Shown in pieces: positions 59,650-64,000 of a stretch of DNA of 64,000 nt. The notes below the pieces were generated by a model. It made no database searches. It worked only from the letters and a program-made list of their open reading frames with translations, and was not told where the DNA came from. The position numbers and the translations under genes were made by a program. The stretch comes from Pithys albifrons albifrons (Eukaryota; Chordata; Aves; Passeriformes; Thamnophilidae): positions 31,875,375 to 31,939,374 of the forward strand of contig NC_092497.1 of NCBI RefSeq assembly GCF_047495875.1, written 5' to 3'. The first letter of the stretch is position 1. Each line of letters begins with the position of its first letter.

Positions 59650-62100
59650 ACACTTTATATGTGTGAGCTGTTGTTGGAAACTTTTCAGTTTACATTCAGA
59701 TTTCAAGGGTGTGATCAGAAAGGAAGGTCAAAAGGAAAGTGCTGATCAGTGCTCTATTGCGTGCTGCTTCTAGGTAGCACGGAAAGGTTAATGCCAATGC
59801 TGCCTTTTTGTTCTAGTACCTTTTTCTTAAGAGATCATCTCTTTGAAATTTTAAGGTTTGAAGCTGAGATCTGACAGAGTGAAAAATGGTGAGGGTACAC
59901 ACAGCTGAGAAGGAAGGAATGCTGCCCTAGTGTGTGGCATGTTCATGAAAGGCAAAAGGTAAATTCAAGCCATGAGTGTCCTGGCCCATTTTTCTCGGTA
60001 GCATCACACCCTTCTCAGTCTCATGGAGTCCAAAATGTCCATCTGCTTCTGGCACAGAAAAACGGATAAGGACAGAAGCAGTCCAGCAAAGTGCTTCTGT
60101 GGCAGCAAGCTGGTGCCTTGCATTCTCAACTCTTCAGACTGTCCCATTCTGTCACTTACAGTGTGCTTGAAAAGCCCACAGTTTCCAGCTACCATTTGCA
60201 CAGAGAAATGTGCTGAGAGAAAAGCTTGGCAGGACTCATGCTCTGCACCTTCCTTCTCAGCTCTAAATACCATCATGCCTCTTCCAGCTCTCAATGCCTA
60301 AGCTGCTATACCTCTCTCACAGAAGAACAAGGCAGAAAAGGACACTTTGATCTCTTATGAAACTTGACACTGTGTGGTGTTACATACAAATTAGGGAAAA
60401 GAGATGCAGAGCACAGCAAGATGTATACACACGACAGAGAGGAAGGGGAATGCCAGTGTTGAGCCTCTGTTCTTAGGTCAGGTAACAAGAGAACAGACTC
60501 TGAAAATTACAAAATGGGATCTGCAAGAGTAAGAAAAGATTGCATCCCTAGAGCTTGAAAGGAGTGAGCATAGCCCCAGTGTGAGATGTGCACTTGAAAA
60601 GCTGTCTTGAGAAAGGGTGTTGCAGTAACTGCTTTTGTTCTGACACATTTTTCTTTAACGGAGATGGACACTAAACTCTGCAAGCGTGAAAGTGCTTGGT
60701 AGTGTATATAGCTGAGCTGAATGAGCAGAATGTGCAAGTTACAGGCTGCAAGAATGCTATTACTGCCACTTGAAAGTGGTCTGAATTGAAAGTTAGGAAT
60801 AGTAAGGGAGAAGTTCAGCAAAAGTTTTCTGTCCTGGCACATTTGTCTGTGTGAGCTGTAGCTGGAAAATTTTCAGTATGGATTCAGAGAGATCAAGTGT
60901 GATGACTTGAGAAGAAAAGTGCCGAGGAATGTATTTGGTGTAGTTTATAGGCAACAGAGGAAGTATAATGCCAATGCTGTCTTTTTGTTCTGCTACTTTT
61001 TTTTTTCTATAGGAGCATCTGCTGGTTGTTTTAAGGTTTGAAACTGGGATCTGATGGTGAAAAATTTTGACAGTACATACAGCTGAGAAGGAAGGTACAT
61101 AGCCTAATTTCATGGTATTTACATGAAAGGCTACAAGGTGATGGGGAGATTCAGCAACTCTGTTTGGTCTGTGCAAGAAGTGTATCAGATTCTGCAAGAC
61201 TGGAAGTGTTTGATGGTACATGTACTTGAGTAAGGAATGGCAGAGCTCAATGGTATTTCAAGAGGAAAGGACTGCCACTTGATGAATACAAATTTTCAAA
61301 ATTAAGCATCAAGGTCTGAGAAAGCTTTTTACCCTGGGACATTTAATCTGTGCAAGATGTAGCTGGAAAGTTTTCCATTTAGTGCTGCAGAATGTTGTTG
61401 AGGATTGAATGGACACCACGCAAAGACCAATATGAGCAGGTGAATGCCATTTATTCATTCATGGTCTGCAGCAGTTAATATAGACCCAAATCATTGTTCA
61501 TGTGCCCCATTTCTTATCCGAATTGACTAAATGAGTATGTTCACACAACAGGATAATGCTTTTTATTGGTTACATAGAAAATCCATGAGTGCCGTGTTTA
61601 TGTTCTTGCTTCAGCATTCTGGAATTATTACAAAGCTATTCTTTCCCATCATTAACTGCAGGTGTCTGGCTTCAGCTTATCTCTACACCAGTTTCAGAGA
61701 ATGCAAACAGGCACAATTGCTCACATTTCCATTCTCTATAAGAAATTTTCTCCCACAGTTTAGATTCAGACTATCAGAGGAACAGAACAGGATACTATGT
61801 GGAGCTGACAAGGAAAAGGCATGGCGTTGGCATGTTTCAGGAGAAGCAGTTTGTTGGACTGCTTCTGTCCTATACATATTTCTGTGCAAGAAGTAGATGG
61901 GCATTTCAGACTCTCTGAGATTGAAATGAAAAAAACATGATGCTATAAACAGAAGAGATTGAAGGTGCAGTACACCATGGTTGGTTGTGTTTGTAGTTTT
62001 CAGTCTGCAAGGAAAAGGAACTGCTGCTTGATTGTTGTACAAACACAGAGTTGCAAAACCAATGTCAGGTTAGTGAAATTTTTTGTGTCGATATGTTTTT
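59650..62100. repeat. Same-family degenerate repeats in mixed orientation, interrupted by an LTR
   Basis: A unit with TGTGTGAGCTG, a TGGAAA..TTTTCAGT block, ATGCCAATGCTG and CAGCTGAGAAGGAAGG occurs at 59660-59965 and again at 60846-61155 in the same orientation. Inverted copies are also present: 60182-60214 is the reverse complement of about 60838-60870, and about 60000-60095 is that of about 61846-61943. It appears related to the 58.4-59.6 kb array. Confidence 0.7.
61383..61757 (-). mobile_element. Solo LTR inserted in the repeat block, 6-bp duplication
   Basis: A 375-bp element with TG...CA ends, flanked by ATTTAG (61377-61382) and GTTTAG (61758-61763). The interrupted repeat unit continues across it. 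The plus strand shows antisense LTR features: a TTTATT stretch near 61450 and TTTTTATTGGTTACATAG, an inverted CCAAT, at 61560-61577. A 6-bp duplication is the usual size for ERVK-type elements. Confidence 0.8.
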
Positions 62101-62217
62101 TTTGAGGGCAGTGGAGGATATAAATTTGGATCTTCACATTCTGTGGCCTGAGAGAATTATGATACATTTAGGTATTTTTCAAGTACATACCTCCATCTAA
62201 TGGATGTGACAGTGATG

Positions 62218-62464
62218 ACACAGACCCACTGCTCCCTGGGAGACATATACATGTAAATCATTTATTAACGGTCAAACCTGTGCTTATAAACCCTGGGGAA
62301 GGGGTGGTTACATGGGGTGGAGTTCATGATACCTGAACCTGAGGTTCAAAGTCCACCTCCTGGGCATGAACAGTTGGGTATATTTTTTCCAGGTTTGGTG
62401 TGGACTTCAATTCCCATCAATGGCCATGCAGTAGCCATCTTGCAGATACCAAACCCCTTCCCTA
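62218..62464 (-). mobile_element. 3' LTR of a decayed minus-strand endogenous retrovirus
   Basis: On the minus strand a purine-rich tract (GGCAAGGGGAGA, within 62466-62478) is followed by an LTR beginning TGTAGGGAAGGGG. It contains a GTTAATAAATGATT polyadenylation-type segment near its end. This order (purine tract, then TG start) marks a retroviral 3' end. The exact outer boundary is uncertain. Confidence 0.55.
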
Positions 62465-62671
62465 CATCTCCCCTTGCCTTTTGATTATTAAACATCAAGG
62501 TAAAAACTGTATTAAACTTCCATAAACAGAACAATGCAAACGAATTCCACCCGTGAAACAACCATAATGTGAATCAGGTGCTGTGATTCAGTCCCTATTC
62601 ATAAACCATCTTTATTAACATGATAAATAAATGGGGCTGTGTAGTGACTCAATGTACTACAGGAAACAACT
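62465..62671 (-). mobile_element. Retroviral internal remnant between purine tract and nested LTR
   Basis: This segment lies directly upstream, on the minus strand, of the putative 3' LTR and includes the polypurine tract. It has no open frame and is interpreted as the decayed end of the internal region. Confidence 0.4.
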
Positions 62672-63129
62672 TGACTCTGTTCGAGCTGGCGCAATATCAA
62701 TCATTTATTAAATGCAAGTGCAACAATTTATAATACCTGGCAGAGTGATAAGCAAACTAGAGGGTGGGAAAACAAATAGACTCTTCTATAATAGAACTAA
62801 ATATTTTTGAAACTATTCAAACATTTAATAAATCAATTTTTGACATTCTTGTGACCATGAGTTAATTGACTAAAATAGTCCATGTAGGAAGTAAAATAAA
62901 GAGTTCTTTTACTTTAAAATTGCTTCTGGTCCCAGGAAGATGTGGCACTGTATCAGAATGGCAGAGTCAGCAGTTCTTCCTCACTCTTGCTCAGATTCCA
63001 GGTTTTCTTGCTGAGTTCTGTGTTCATCTCTGTAGCTTCTTGCTGAAAACCTACACCTACAATTACCCTTAACTAATTTAGGCCTAACTAAGGCCTAAAG
63101 TCAAAAGTCAAAAGTCAAAAGCTACCACA
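62672..63129 (-). mobile_element. LTR nested in the decayed retrovirus, family A-like ends
   Basis: The plus strand ends in AGCTACCACA (minus-strand TGTGGTAGCT) and starts with CTGTTCGAGCTGGCGCAATA, both resembling family A termini. Three AAAGTCA-type units lie at 63100-63120. No certain flanking duplication was found. It separates the 62.5-kb remnant from the envelope-like sequence to the right. Confidence 0.55.
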
Positions 63130-64000
63130 ACCTGCTAGGAGACGAGAATATACTCTTTTGTCCAGGTCCCAGAAATGCAGAAATGATTTGCAGTCTTTGT
63201 CATACTGTTGCACAAATCTTTTCTGCGTGTTTTGATGAGCCTATCTGCAGGCAGTTTGTAAGGATTAAACAGCATCAACCTCTTGGCTCTTTAAATCATG
63301 CCAAGTCCTCCTGCTTTGCTAGGAATACCTTTGCACGCTCGTGACCTGCAAATTAAGAAAATAACTTCAGGAAAGCCAAGTTGCGGTAAGTCTGCTTTAG
63401 TGGTTGTTGGGCTGGGTAGATGACACCAGAAACTGTCATTCTGATACACTCCACTAGGAGGAGATACATCATTTGCCAGCAGGTTGACCTGCTGGTGAAA
63501 GGGATAAAAATGGAAGAAAAATGTACAGGCAGACTGTCTATGATATTTACCTCTCGAGGTCCGATGGGGAAGTGAGGAAAACTTTGCTTATTGATGTATC
63601 CTGTAAACACCATTTTGTGAGGACTAGAACAATGTGGCAGATATTTGTGTAAAAATGTAACCCATTTTCTGTGATTGAGGGGAAGGATTACCATACAGTT
63701 ACAAAACATATCAGATGGAGTAAATGTGGACAACCACAATGTGTCTGTTCAGGCTGCAATGGCAAGTGTTACCAAGATGTTCTGCTGACTAGTCAGGAGG
63801 CATGGCTGCTGTCAAAGGAATGATGTAAAACATGGTCTCACGAAGCGCAAAGACACCCATCAAGGTCCTTAATACGTAGAAACATAAGCATAACCCTTTT
63901 CCCCAGGTTATAAAGGGATATGGACCTTGCCATTGTCCTGAAAATGGATTCTTAATTATTTCTTCTGCTTTACCTTCAGTAGGAACATATGTTGCATCGG
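63130..64000 (-). pseudogene. Endogenous retrovirus envelope-like remnant, runs off the window
   Basis: On the minus strand a frame at 63739-63353 contains HFPIGPREVNIIDSLPVHFS and other features I associate with avian retroviral envelope surface proteins. Further similar sequence runs to the right edge (63890-64000). No intact envelope frame exists. With the 3' LTR and purine tract at 62.2-62.5 kb, it forms the 3' end of one decayed provirus. Identification is by recall and needs a protein search. Confidence 0.45.

Noticed and set aside
58372..60301. Cluster of 60-145-codon frames as a gene family
   Set aside because: They occur in many frames on both strands within the degenerate repeat block and share no protein motif.
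58430..62100. CRISPR-like array
   Set aside because: The units are long, highly diverged and in both orientations, with no short identical repeats and no cas genes; the genome is avian.

Overview
The window is avian nuclear DNA. It is vertebrate-style, with small exons in long AT-rich introns, CR1 LINE fragments, many solo LTRs and one CpG island. A tRNA-Ile-headed, CR1-tailed SINE (19.9-20.1 kb) points to a passerine. A 5S-rRNA-headed element with an RTE-like (ATG)n tail (48.0-48.35 kb) would fit a suboscine passerine; that part is recalled knowledge plus inference. Human ARSK and SKIC3 are neighbours on 5q15, which is largely syntenic with the avian Z chromosome, so Z is the expected location (inferred).

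Two genes are arranged head to head around a shared CpG-island promoter at about 30.2-31.1 kb. On the minus strand, SKIC3 (TTC37), the TPR scaffold of the cytoplasmic Ski complex, starts at 29240 and runs leftwards. I resolved 28 consecutive coding exons, 3,223 coding bases and about 1,074 residues. All are in frame with GT-AG junctions, and the last ends at 1292. By comparison with human, about 490 C-terminal residues lie beyond the left edge. On the plus strand, ARSK (arylsulfatase K, a lysosomal glucuronate-2-sulfatase) is complete: 8 exons, 30816-54600, 533 residues, with the formylglycine motif and the metal-binding residues intact.

The remaining sequence is mostly intron and repeats. 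The SKIC3 side carries older CR1 fragments, one SINE and a few LTRs. The ARSK side and the downstream flank are much richer in endogenous retrovirus LTRs, many with recognisable target-site duplications. An oppositely oriented pair of related LTRs lies in ARSK intron 3. Two same-family LTRs lie back to back just after the ARSK stop codon, followed by an LTR with a 4-bp duplication.

From about 58.4 to 62.1 kb there is a block of degenerate repeats of about 170-195 bp, present in both orientations and interrupted by an LTR with a near-perfect 6-bp duplication. From 62.2 kb to the right edge there is a decayed minus-strand retroviral 3' end (LTR, purine tract, envelope-like remnant) with another LTR inserted in it. 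I found no CRISPR array, operon or prokaryotic-type system. The most unusual items are the two-orientation repeat block, the 5S-headed SINE, and a 143-bp element with 20-bp inverted ends in ARSK intron 4.
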